From the NCBI GenBank assembly GCA_902490445.1, contig CABUDZ010000021.1, positions 1 to 24,842 on the forward strand: a DNA stretch of 24,842 nt, in the 5' to 3' direction. The DNA is from an uncultured Collinsella sp. (GTDB lineage Bacteria; Actinomycetota; Coriobacteriia; Coriobacteriales; Coriobacteriaceae). Each line of letters starts with the position of its first letter. The stretch's first letter is position 1. The notes under the pieces are model-generated. The model saw nothing but the letters and a program-made list of their open reading frames with translations, did no database searches and was not told the DNA's origin. Shown one piece after another: positions 16,501 through 24,820 of this stretch. A program made the position numbers and the translations under genes.

Positions 16501-19150
16501 CAACATAAGTGGCAGCACGAAGGCGCAAGCGACCGTCAAAACGGGCGCTACCCTCAACGGCAACACGCGCATTGGCGGCGCTATCGGTTATGTGGCGGAC
16601 GTTGTCGCTATCGTCAACGTGACGAGTCTCGAGGTCGGTGACGCGACCGCGAGCGAAAATGCGATTACCGCGGGCGACAGCGCGAGCAATAAGAAATCCC
16701 AGATTGGCGGCCTTATCGGCTGCATCACTCAGGGCACCGCGGCGAATACGACCAACGTCAACATCACAGGACTTACGTTCAATTCGTTCAGCATGACCGT
16801 TGGCAAGAACGGTGACGCGAAGAACGGCGCTGGCGGTCTTTTGGGCTACAGCTGGGGCAATACGGTTGTCACCATCGGGGATAGCGCAAACACCAGCGAC
16901 AGCACGTATGCTCTCAAGACGAACAACGCTTCCATAACAGCAAACAGCTCAGGTGAACTCGGCGGGCTCGTATATGCAGCCAGCGGTCACTGGGTTATCA
17001 ACAACTATGCCATCGATCTTTCTGGTGCAACCATCAATGCCGAGAGCGCTACAACGCTTGGTCTGCTCATCGGTCGAGGCGGTAGGACGGAGAATTCCAC
17101 AACATATGGAGTGGAAACTTATAGCGGCTTGTATCTGGAGAACAAGGCGGGTTGGGACACTGCATATAAGGTCAATGGTGTTGCTGCGGGCAATGGCGTG
17201 AAAATCAACAACACGGCAATCAAAAGCAACGACAATGCTACTTCGTTTGATGAATGGGTCGGCAACAGCACGAGGCCTGCCTATGGAAATAAAGACGCCA
17301 GCAAACTCATGGACGGCGAATGGAATGTCGTCGTTTCGCTTCATACCAAAGACGGCGTTAATGACGGCAAGCTCGACATGAGCGGAGAGCCGGGAAACGA
17401 CAACAGCTATCGCAACCGTTCCGATTTCGGCAAGAACCACAACACGAATGCCTGGACGAGGTATTACTACAACCTCGACAAAGCCTATGCGGCACTTGGG
17501 CAAGGCAGCTCCATAATTAGCAAAATCGATACGGCGGAAAAGCTGCTCTTATGGTCTGCTTATCGCTATGCTCCAGCCGCAATTCGCTCGATGATTGTGC
17601 CGCAAGCGTTCAACGACGCCGTGGCCATCGGCGGCGAAAGCGGCAGAAGCGTCGAAATTGATTTGACGGGCTATAGTTACTATCCCACCCAGCCGAACGG
17701 AAAGGTGACGGTTGGTAATGCGACCATCACCTTCCATTACTCCGACATCAAGGCCGAGCAGAAAAGCAACAAGCTGAACTCTGCTGCTACCCAGCACGAG
17801 AACATGCACTGCGGTCTTTTCCGAACGGTGGCAAATGGCGATCTTACGGTGAATGCCGTCACTTTGGGTGGCACTGTTGGGCCCGTTGTCAATGACGGGA
17901 GAAGCAAGAATGATATTGCCGCCGCGGGTGGAAGCTCTTCGGGCGCGCTGGTGTGTCGCTACGTGTATGGGTCTAACAATGGCACGACCACCACTATTAG
18001 AAAAATCTCGATTGATGGCCTTACGCTCAACAATTTGACCGTCGATGGCGCTAGTGAGGCCACGGGCGCTGATGCTTATATGCCTCTGCTTATAAACGAG
18101 ATGCAGACGTACGTGAACCTGAGCGCGAAGAACATCACGGCTACGGGATACGGCCGCAACACCAAGGTGGCAACCTCACTTTTTGGAAGACTGGGCGTGG
18201 GTTCGAGTGCCGACCAGGTTACGGCGACGTTTGGTACCATCAACGTGCCGAGTGCTACGAACAACGCCATCTTTACCCGTGCAAGCTTGCTTGAGAGCTT
18301 TGGCTACGGCGAGGGGAAGACCGGCTCGGCGGTGTATACCTTTATAAAGGATGACCAGACAAACGATAAGGTCACATTCGGCAGCGAGATCGACTCGAAG
18401 GGCGAATACTCTGGTAAGCAACTCTGGTACTACAACGAGAGCACCTATGGGACCCGCGCTGGCCTCGTCACCGTTGACAACAAAGAGGCAAATGCGGATA
18501 CTCCGCAATTCGGTGGTTATCTCCCGTATGTGAAAAAGGGCAATGTCAACGAAAACAAAGTCCAATACCATGAAATCAAAGTTAACCAGCGCGTGCCCAA
18601 GCTTACGACAGGCTGCGGCACCTATGGTGATCCCTATACCATAACCAAGGCAACGGAGCTCAACACGGTTGCTGAGTACATCAATACTCAGAATCCAAGC
18701 GACGGCTGGGAAGTTACGATTGCGGCCGATCAGGAAACGCTATGCCAGCGCCGCTCGTCCAGCAAGGATGCTAGTAATGAAGTGACGTACGTCTACAAGC
18801 AGGCGAGCAAAACATGGGTGAGAATGATCGGGAACGACATCGACCCCAATGACACGCTTGACGATACGACGATGCACAGCTATCTCCAGAGTGCCTACTA
18901 CAGCATCGAGCCGGAGAACGACAAGGGGGAAAGCACTGACACGCTTGAGCTGGACGCTGCCGTTTTTCAGGGCTTGGGTAATAAAGATTACCCGTTCCGT
19001 GGCGTTATCGTTGGTAATCTGAGGGGCTCGTCGCAGGCAGCTACGCAGGCGACTATCAAGATCCACAACTCCAAGGACACAGGTGCGCTTTCTGGGTTGA
19101 TCCCGTATAGCTACGGTAGCGTTGTGAGTAATCTGAACATTGAATACTAG
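13502..19150 (+). CDS. Giant secreted GLUG-repeat surface protein, part before the TAG
   Basis: The 1,882-residue product begins with a basic N-terminus and hydrophobic stretch (MRTAKRIFAEFMTVVMVLQA). Export could end at AVAA before Gly31, or at a lipobox-like LQAC with Cys21. Residues about 50-130 are strongly acidic (Asp/Ala/Ser/Thr). From about 330 there are many GLUG-type motifs, a glycine-rich pattern G-G-hydrophobic-hydrophobic-G: GGVAGLVG, GGFIGK, GGVFGLL, GGLVGRV, GGLVGWV, GGVVGAL, GGIAGSV, GGLIGCI, GGLLGYS. Such repeats are known from bacterial surface proteins and probably form a beta-helix. Segment headers of the type FQGLG...PF.G recur near residue 208 and just before the end, and GTYGDPYTITKATELN near 1704. 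AGAGG about ten bases before the ATG serves translation. The product ends at TAG 19148, in the middle of a repeat (SNLNIEY). Likely role: adhesion or cell-surface display. Confidence 0.8.
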   Translation: MRTAKRIFAEFMTVVMVLQACSPTVAAVAAGWQNISNEIAAASAKALDTAESGETNGDVTIGSGSSDAGADSDSAGDDAVKDDAAAGDTTDSATGSDSTGDQTEGDDAADDAAADDAEQDADDATSEDADAQAGATITDLNKLVELLEKNGAESIVRKDDESGIRSLDVKSSEAFAVLSNADASLYYDAQIKVIITGDAKLTESANNGMSFQGLGSDECPFEGRIYRDVDSPVELTTDRTVFNNLKLSDQNKTVRIKWVGATSYSAPMVATKVSGGGKTLNAVVNIADPVGTGGTDTTSALTAPLLGEAMGDLTTEVTYGPAGSLEKLNVNAAGNIGLLANTVKSGTFTVGSVKFPASLAAGGVVETSSGNAGLLVGTVEDGATLNVGTLNVPAATVQSASGSAGGVAGLVGSNTGATVNVTEALDLHMLTVKGTTASGGFIGKATRLALGADNKKFTCPANVGDANSKSSGGFIGDVSFAGPVEFANNDQIDTGEGVNLGQSGDTGAGGVFGLLDTTNGDVAISGGSYTSKLVTGSSSIYGGLVGRVQDVTNTEKSNNTLHIKTGAAGNRCSVDTTCSVAPRLAGGLVGWVAKSNNTGGVVIVDGADVTCHSPKANGKNCGFGGVVGALDSGYSVGGRSRFGILDCGDVRVETDKNESIACGAGIVGSAWNGVLRLRGTTDLSDCKLEANGNTSQILRSLDGCAPLVFALGSGSDAEATNDNYWLYKRPAAARIDDLTYNQVIRLTGEEGKLSKDLIKLDESTFYQPLCNLSGAPDAGSSAGYSWGYQLRSQNGDGKSGTYLINDADTFACIAMTVQTNGYFGGVFGIGTANITSWYGNSGNAISITSDIDLRGTGLEGLACDGSGQVNAFVGAVEGNHHTVTLAIGEPYGTRNGNALGANDSTEGNGKIYRHSRLGLFAAIGGGATVNNLTVDGVMKFDNGLGVDAGSLAATITGKTTLSGVTCKPKITCDDTFGNDVNIGGIAGSVRGGGTVTFGSSNISGSTKAQATVKTGATLNGNTRIGGAIGYVADVVAIVNVTSLEVGDATASENAITAGDSASNKKSQIGGLIGCITQGTAANTTNVNITGLTFNSFSMTVGKNGDAKNGAGGLLGYSWGNTVVTIGDSANTSDSTYALKTNNASITANSSGELGGLVYAASGHWVINNYAIDLSGATINAESATTLGLLIGRGGRTENSTTYGVETYSGLYLENKAGWDTAYKVNGVAAGNGVKINNTAIKSNDNATSFDEWVGNSTRPAYGNKDASKLMDGEWNVVVSLHTKDGVNDGKLDMSGEPGNDNSYRNRSDFGKNHNTNAWTRYYYNLDKAYAALGQGSSIISKIDTAEKLLLWSAYRYAPAAIRSMIVPQAFNDAVAIGGESGRSVEIDLTGYSYYPTQPNGKVTVGNATITFHYSDIKAEQKSNKLNSAATQHENMHCGLFRTVANGDLTVNAVTLGGTVGPVVNDGRSKNDIAAAGGSSSGALVCRYVYGSNNGTTTTIRKISIDGLTLNNLTVDGASEATGADAYMPLLINEMQTYVNLSAKNITATGYGRNTKVATSLFGRLGVGSSADQVTATFGTINVPSATNNAIFTRASLLESFGYGEGKTGSAVYTFIKDDQTNDKVTFGSEIDSKGEYSGKQLWYYNESTYGTRAGLVTVDNKEANADTPQFGGYLPYVKKGNVNENKVQYHEIKVNQRVPKLTTGCGTYGDPYTITKATELNTVAEYINTQNPSDGWEVTIAADQETLCQRRSSSKDASNEVTYVYKQASKTWVRMIGNDIDPNDTLDDTTMHSYLQSAYYSIEPENDKGESTDTLELDAAVFQGLGNKDYPFRGVIVGNLRGSSQAATQATIKIHNSKDTGALSGLIPYSYGSVVSNLNIEY
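19148..19150 (+). other. In-frame amber codon within one long reading frame
   Basis: Codons before and after this TAG are in the same frame and the protein pattern runs on without a break: a beta-helix-like coil ends ...NLNIEY, then GKAASIAHKNKD... leads to the next FFGGVIGCIMGG repeat. No other stop occurs for 5.2 kb. It could come from CAG, AAG, GAG or another single-base change. Confidence 0.9.
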
Positions 19151-22100
19151 GGCAAGGCGGCCTCTATTGCACATAAGAATAAAGACGCCTCTGGCGTGCC
19201 GGGCGCGTTTTTTGGCGGCGTGATCGGTTGCATCATGGGCGGTGACAATATCATCGATGGCGTGTCGGTGAAAGCGTCTGGCGGCTTTAGCGTTGCTGGG
19301 GCAGCAGGCGATAATGGCGGCGCGCACCTTGTGCCCGTTGGCGGCTACGTTGGTGCTGTTGCGGGTGGCGGCGTCATCTTCCGCAACTCTTCCCGCGGCG
19401 ACGGTGCCCTTAACGACTGGCATAGCGCTGGCGCTTCTCTCTACGACAACCCATATGTTGGCCGCGTGATCGACGGCTATGCGTTCAGCGAGCTTACCGA
19501 TGATAAGAGTCTCGACAACACTGATCGTAACTACAAGGTGAACAATCTGGATACTTCGAAGACGGGGTGCATCAAGACGGATGCGACGCAGGGCCGCTAT
19601 AGGGGAGACGACGCCAATAGCTCTGCGATAACCACAACCGTCAATGACTCGCAGGGACTGCTCGTACTCTCGGCCATCATCAGCAGCGGTGCGGCCGGCG
19701 GTTCGGCGAATACGAATACCACGAACGATGCGTATGGAACGTATGCGGGCTCGCGTGCCTACATGGGCGGCAACAACGCAAAGGGAGTGTACCAATTCGG
19801 CAACAAGCAATACGGCAAAGTTCGCAACGCGAGCTATACACATGTTGGAAGGCCGGCGAGTGCCGCTGAAGACTTTGCTAATGCGATAAGCGATGACATG
19901 AAAAGCCCCGGTATCCAGTTAGAGGGTAACGCGCTTGGCTACGCAGGCGATGGCTCGGGCGTTAACTCCCCCTACCTAGTAAAGAAATACGCAACGTGGC
20001 AGACGGGTAACATCTGCGCCGCGCAGGTCTCGGGAATGGATTTGCAGTTCAAAGCGGGTGAAACCTACGACATGACTACTTATGGCACGGGTTACACGGG
20101 TCTTTCGGGCCGCTACTACTCAAACGCATGCGCATCCGGTAAGGGCGCCGACCGCGATCGCATCGTGCCGCTTGTTGCGTGCATCAACGGTAACGGTGCA
20201 ACAATTAAGGTCGGTAGCAAAGAGGCCAGCAAGGTATATGGGGTCACGGAGTACGCCGATGATAATTACAAACTCACCGGAGTGGGCGCTCTCTTTGGTA
20301 CCGTAACGTATACCTCGACCAACGTGTTGGATAGCATCGGCACTCCGGCAACGGACGGCGCTGCTGCTACGGGCAACGGCGGCTATACCGTCCAGAACCT
20401 AAAGTTCGATGACTGCAATATTTCTCTTACGTATATCAATGCAGCCGGCGCCTCCAGTGGTGCGGGTAATGAGCAGGTTGGCGTCGGTCTGCTTGCGGGT
20501 ACTACGGCGAACGCGAGCTCGCTGGCAGATTACGGCAAATATGCAGGAATTACCACGAATAGCTGCAGGGTGAATGGCCCCAATAACGTTGGCGGATTGC
20601 TCGGCGCATCCGGCTATGGTAGCCGCAGGACTGATAAAGATACAACTTTGCTGGTGAATCGTAACGACACCTCAAATTCGAACACGCGCTATTCTCCGGT
20701 CAAGCTTTACGATTGCTCTTATAGCAACATGGACATTTCTGGCGTGCAAAACGTCGGCGGCTTCGTCGGCAAGCTGAACCAAAATTCCGCTGGTGGCGTT
20801 TGGGCAAAAACGAATATGCCTATTGCCGAGAGTTCCACAATTATGTCAACTGCTGCCAGCGCAAGGACCGGCGGTATCGTGGGTCTTGCCGGAGGTGGTT
20901 TCCTGGTGAACACCGATGACGCTGGAACGCCTTCGCAGGGTGCCGGAAAGGCGGAGATCAGCAATGTCACGCTTCAGCCGGCAGCATCGAGCGCGACCGA
21001 GGGGACCGGCGGCCTTATCGGAAGGTCCGAAAATGGAATCGTGTCTGTCTACAATCTGTGCATCCATGGCGACGTGCAGAATAAAACGGTATTTGGTGTT
21101 AGAGGATCGAATAATCTTAAGTACGTTGCTGGTGCAGTCGGCGAAGCAGCTTCGGGCGGTGCATTTAAGTTCGATAGCTGTGTAATAAAAGACATCTATC
21201 TTGGTGCTCGTGAGTGCTCTGCCGGTTTAATCGGTGATCTGAAAGGTGGGTGTGCCCTCGAGGTCAAGAATTCAACTATCACTGGACTGGTCGTCGATGG
21301 TTCGTATTCTGGTGGTGTTGTTGGCTCGATCGGTAACACGGCGAACTCTGTCACGCTTTTGAACTCGACCATTGGCGAGAATAACTTTACCGGTAGCAAG
21401 AACGCTGCATGGAACTCATCGCTGGGAAGTTGTTCTGGTGGCGTGTCTGGCGATGGCCGTGGCTCATTTAGGCTCGTAAATGTGCTCATGGATCGCAATA
21501 TCTTTGGGGCGCAAACTAGCCAGGGCTATTTGTTCGGAAATAGTTCATCCGCTGATCTCGTCAACGTTTTTGTCGCAGGAATTGCCATTAGACCAAACAG
21601 TGCGAGTGAATCGCTCAAGCTGATGCGCAATTCTTCCGGCACCGACGACCTTAAAAAAGTGAACAAAAAGTCATACATCGCATTTGCTGCCTATGAAGAC
21701 AAGCTTTCCGATGCCAAGGGCGCGACACTGTATGGCAACGATGCTGCGAACGGCAATGTGACGGTGGCCGTTTCGCCCTACGTCACGACGAGTCCGACGA
21801 GTGGCCTTGTTGTGCGCGCCTCCGATGCTGACACGGCCGGCCGTTATCTGTTCGGCGACGGCATGAACGTTGGCCTTGCCACGGCCATCCAGAATCCGTC
21901 GAGCCCCGGCGTTGCCAACCGTTATACCTACACCAACATCGGCGGCATCAATGACGATGGCGCCTATCAAAATACGTCGAGCTATAACGCCAAATCCGTG
22001 GCGAGCATGTTCAATGCGAATAACGATGCAAGCGACAGCAAGGTTGCAACGGATTTTCCCGTTTTGGTGATCTCGGGTACCGATAATACGACGGCCAAGA

Positions 22101-24379
22101 GCTATCTAAACATCATCACGAACGGCGGCTTCTCTGACGCTTGCAGATTGAATAACGAGAATGGCACCAATCCGCACGTGACGGCCAAAGCAGATGTTTT
22201 CCAACTCAAGGATGGTGTGTTCGTTAAGGACGATGACGCGTCGAACAATCCCACGCTTCGCGTAGTGAACAACGGCAAGAACAATATGTCGTTTAGCCCA
22301 AGCTCCGATTGGGACAACGGCAAGGGCCGCTTTACGCTCCTGACCGTTACCTTTACCGAGGCGGGTCAGAGCTACAACGTTCAGGTGCCGATCGTCGTTA
22401 AGCGCAAGCTCGAGATTGATTTCGCTGCAACGTATGATTACGGCACCAAATTTAAAGAAAAAGACTACGCTAACCTTGGAAAAGATGCACACGTGCTTAC
22501 GAGCTTTGGCGAGCCGATGACGGGTCTGCTTACCTGGACATACAATTCTGCCAATGGGAAGGAAGTCGACTTTGGCTGGGACAGCTATATGGCTGCTGGC
22601 GGCTCGATGAAGGGGCTCGGTAAGAGCATCCTCTTCAATGGTGCCGACGGAAGGTTGCCCCAGGGCACCCAGCTTACGCTCATCGATGCGAACGTTGACG
22701 GCCGGGCCGGTGGCAGAGAGTATCACTATACGGTGGGCGAAGGCGGAGCAACGAGCGTTTCCCTGAGCGGAAACGACGGCTTTAAGGATTCTGCGGGCAA
22801 TCCATATCAGGAGCGATGGCTGAGCGAGATTTTGGATGTGTCGGCCACACAGGATGGCGCCGGCACATGGACCGTGTGTGATAACGAGGCAGAGGCGACC
22901 GCTAAAGCGAAACTCGATGGCAAGTGGACGCTGTTTAAGGTTGCGGGTGCTGACGTTCCCAGCAACAGCCGCTATACGCTAAAGGTACCTAAGGAGAAGG
23001 ATACCGGCAGAGAGAAGCGTGCATCGGAGAGCGTCTACCTAGTTGTCAACGTGCCCAAGTCGGGCGACGGCGTGACGCAAGCTAGTATCAACGGTTTTAC
23101 GGCTTCGTCTATTGACTCGAATTCTTCGGGTGGCCGCATATCTTGGAATCTGCATCACGTCTTGCGCACCGGTGGCGACGATAATCAAAACGGTACGGCA
23201 TCGACATACAGCATCTTGTCCAATTACGGGCAGGAAGTTAACGACGGGAAGCCGGAGGCGCGCACTCCGGTTTCGAAGTCGACGGACGGCGCCGCCTACG
23301 TTCTTTCTCTTGACGTTACCGACACGATTACGTTTAACCCAAGTCAGAGCTATGCTGACTCGGACTCTTTGTTCTATCAGCTCGATACGTCACTGTGCAA
23401 GTATGGCGCCAACAATACCCTGACGGGGGTGAGTAGTTTCCCGAGCGGAACCTCGGCGATCGCTAAATTCTATGTTGCCATCGACAATCAGAACTATAAG
23501 TGGGATGGCGAAGATTGGGCGAAGTGTGATTCTTCGACGCCTGCGTTCACGCAGACCGTGACGGATACGGGCGATGACTCGCTGAAGCTCAAGCTCGATT
23601 GTGACCTCGCCAGAATCCGCAAGCGTGCAACGGGCGGATCCTTTACCGTGCGCACGGCTGTGGAAGAGATTCGCCTTACGCCGGACGGCTGCAACAAGGT
23701 CATCTCCCTGTCCAAGCAGTCTGGCGAGGACGCCTGTACCAAGATGTCCTATACCGCCAAGCTTTCGACGCGTAAGGAAGGCCTTAATACCTCGAGCCTG
23801 ACGCAGACGAAGCGCGGTAACGTCGGGTACTATCGCATGGACACGGGTGATACGACCATTACGCTTTCTGCGCCAGATAAGTCGCAGCTTGGTATTAACG
23901 TGGACGACCTGCGTCCGATCGCGAATGGCACGATTGGTCTGGGTGCCACGTATGAACTGGGTGGACTCAGCAACGCCGCCGAGGCAATTGCGAACGCAGA
24001 CTCTGTTGTGTACACGCTCGCGCTTCAGCGCCGCGGAACCGACGGCACGTATGAGAGCGTAACGGATGATATCTCCAACTACGTAACAGTGACGGAGAGT
24101 AAGCTTGCCGCGGTCGCTCCCTCCGGTAGCACGATCACCTTCACTGACTCGAAGGAGAACGGCAAGTTCAAAACGAAGAACGGTAATACGACGTTTAGCC
24201 TGCCCTTTACCGTTAAGGTCAACACGCAGGTTGAACAGCGTGAGCAGTTCTACGCGAACTATCGTCTGGTGATGACAGCGAGCTTGGTCAAGGGTGACGT
24301 GGCGAGCGCAAAGCCTCAATCGCCCGACTATGTGACCTACACGCTCACGAGGGTGAACCTCAACGGCATCGACCACTAG
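19151..24379 (+). CDS. Giant GLUG-repeat surface protein, part after the TAG
   Basis: The frame of the upstream half continues for 1,742 codons to TAG 24377-24379. GLUG motifs go on to about 21450: FFGGVIGCIMGG, GGFVGKL, GGIVGLAGG, GGLIGRS, AGAVGEAA, AGLIGDLKGG, GGVVGSIG. After about 22030 the repeats stop and beta-rich, Ig-like or pilin-like segments follow (for example VQVPIVVKRKLEIDF and the final YANYRLVMTASLV...YTLTRV). The C-terminus has no LPXTG, no hydrophobic helix and no basic tail. If expressed alone, the first in-frame starts are GTG 19196 and ATG 19235; neither has a ribosome binding site and there is no signal peptide. It therefore looks like the disabled or read-through second half of one protein, not an independent gene. 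Bases here (roughly 48-55% GC in samples) are poorer in GC than the housekeeping genes. Confidence 0.75.
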   Translation, partial: GKAASIAHKNKDASGVPGAFFGGVIGCIMGGDNIIDGVSVKASGGFSVAGAAGDNGGAHLVPVGGYVGAVAGGGVIFRNSSRGDGALNDWHSAGASLYDNPYVGRVIDGYAFSELTDDKSLDNTDRNYKVNNLDTSKTGCIKTDATQGRYRGDDANSSAITTTVNDSQGLLVLSAIISSGAAGGSANTNTTNDAYGTYAGSRAYMGGNNAKGVYQFGNKQYGKVRNASYTHVGRPASAAEDFANAISDDMKSPGIQLEGNALGYAGDGSGVNSPYLVKKYATWQTGNICAAQVSGMDLQFKAGETYDMTTYGTGYTGLSGRYYSNACASGKGADRDRIVPLVACINGNGATIKVGSKEASKVYGVTEYADDNYKLTGVGALFGTVTYTSTNVLDSIGTPATDGAAATGNGGYTVQNLKFDDCNISLTYINAAGASSGAGNEQVGVGLLAGTTANASSLADYGKYAGITTNSCRVNGPNNVGGLLGASGYGSRRTDKDTTLLVNRNDTSNSNTRYSPVKLYDCSYSNMDISGVQNVGGFVGKLNQNSAGGVWAKTNMPIAESSTIMSTAASARTGGIVGLAGGGFLVNTDDAGTPSQGAGKAEISNVTLQPAASSATEGTGGLIGRSENGIVSVYNLCIHGDVQNKTVFGVRGSNNLKYVAGAVGEAASGGAFKFDSCVIKDIYLGARECSAGLIGDLKGGCALEVKNSTITGLVVDGSYSGGVVGSIGNTANSVTLLNSTIGENNFTGSKNAAWNSSLGSCSGGVSGDGRGSFRLVNVLMDRNIFGAQTSQGYLFGNSSSADLVNVFVAGIAIRPNSASESLKLMRNSSGTDDLKKVNKKSYIAFAAYEDKLSDAKGATLYGNDAANGNVTVAVSPYVTTSPTSGLVVRASDADTAGRYLFGDGMNVGLATAIQNPSSPGVANRYTYTNIGGINDDGAYQNTSSYNAKSVASMFNANNDASDSKVATDFPVLVISGTDNTTAKSYLNIITNGGFSDACRLNNENGTNPHVTAKADVFQLKDGVFVKDDDASNNPTLRVVNNGKNNMSFSPSSDWDNGKGRFTLLTVTFTEAGQSYNVQVPIVVKRKLEIDFAATYDYGTKFKEKDYANLGKDAHVLTSFGEPMTGLLTWTYNSANGKEVDFGWDSYMAAGGSMKGLGKSILFNGADGRLPQGTQLTLIDANVDGRAGGREYHYTVGEGGATSVSLSGNDGFKDSAGNPYQERWLSEILDVSATQDGAGTWTVCDNEAEATAKAKLDGKWTLFKVAGADVPSNSRYTLKVPKEKDTGREKRASESVYLVVNVPKSGDGVTQASINGFTASSIDSNSSGGRISWNLHHVLRTGGDDNQNGTASTYSILSNYGQEVNDGKPEARTPVSKSTDGAAYVLSLDVTDTITFNPSQSYADSDSLFYQLDTSLCKYGANNTLTGVSSFPSGTSAIAKFYVAIDNQNYKWDGEDWAKCDSSTPAFTQTVTDTGDDSLKLKLDCDLARIRKRATGGSFTVRTAVEEIRLTPDGCNKVISLSKQSGEDACTKMSYTAKLSTRKEGLNTSSLTQTKRGNVGYYRMDTGDTTITLSAPDKSQLGINVDDLRPIANGTIGLGATYELGGLSNAAEAIANADSVVYTLALQRRGTDGTYESVTDDISNYVTVTESKLAAVAPSGSTITFTDSKENGKFKTKNGNTTFSLPFTVKVNTQVEQREQFYANYRLVMTASLVKGDVASAKPQSPDYVTYTLTRVNLNGIDH

Positions 24380-24401
24380 TTCCGAAGCCAACTGGCTTCG
24401 C

Positions 24402-24437
24402 AAAGGGGGCGGCAACCACCCGGTTGCCGCCCCCTTT
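24402..24437 (+). terminator. Terminator of the surface operon
   Basis: A perfect 15-bp stem (24402-24416 with 24423-24437), A-rich at the base and GC-rich within, has a six-base loop and ends in TTTC. It lies 22 bases after the last stop. A smaller hairpin (CGAAGC 24383-24388 with GCTTCG 24395-24400) precedes it. Confidence 0.85.
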
Positions 24438-24467
24438 CTAGTCTGCGCGATCCCAGTCTTGGACTCC

Positions 24468-24674
24468 GCTGGACAGTTAGTTCAGATACGTATAATTCCA
24501 GACCGCAGCAGGCGCATCCGGCGCTCGTTTTGGGGAAGAAAGGGGCTCAAAACTAGGATTCGGTAGCTATCTGGGCTCGATTTGCGTGCAATGAGTCGCC
24601 AAAGAACCCTCTCCGGGGACCATAGCGCAGCTTTATCAGCATAGAAAAATACGTATCTGAACTAACTGTCCAGC
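24468..24674. mobile_element. 207-bp element with perfect 26-bp inverted repeats
   Basis: Bases 24468-24493 are the exact reverse complement of 24649-24674. The arms begin GCTGGACAGTTAGTTCAGAT. The 155 bases between contain no convincing gene. A perfect TATAAT (24491-24496) overlaps the inner edge of the left arm, without a clear -35. No target-site duplication is visible at the outer ends (24467 and 24675 also do not pair). Two readings fit: a miniature inverted-repeat transposable element, or an invertible DNA switch. No transposase or recombinase gene is in the window. Confidence 0.65.
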
Positions 24675-24720
24675 CGCCGTTGGAGAAAGGTGTTTTAGCT
24701 CTCCCGACCCCTCCACCAGG

Positions 24721-24820
24721 CTTTCCAACTTCCCACTTAACTTAACACTTAAGGTGGAAAGCTGGGTAGAAAGCTGGAAAGTTAAGTGGAAAGCTGGAAT
24801 GTTAAGTGGAAAGCTGGAAA
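24721..24820. repeat. Short 20-bp tandem repeats with an inverted copy
   Basis: The unit GTTAAGTGGAAAGCTGGAAW occurs at 24781-24800 and 24801-24820, with degenerate copies just before (24752-24780). A copy in the opposite orientation, with two mismatches over 21 bases, lies at 24721-24741, so the block can fold back on itself. No gene is apparent between 24675 and the right edge, though a low-complexity minus-strand frame enters from outside the window. Confidence 0.6.

Noticed and set aside
19196..24379. Independent gene starting at GTG 19196
   Set aside because: There is no ribosome binding site, no signal peptide and no promoter, and the frame is continuous with the upstream half, so a separate gene is unlikely.
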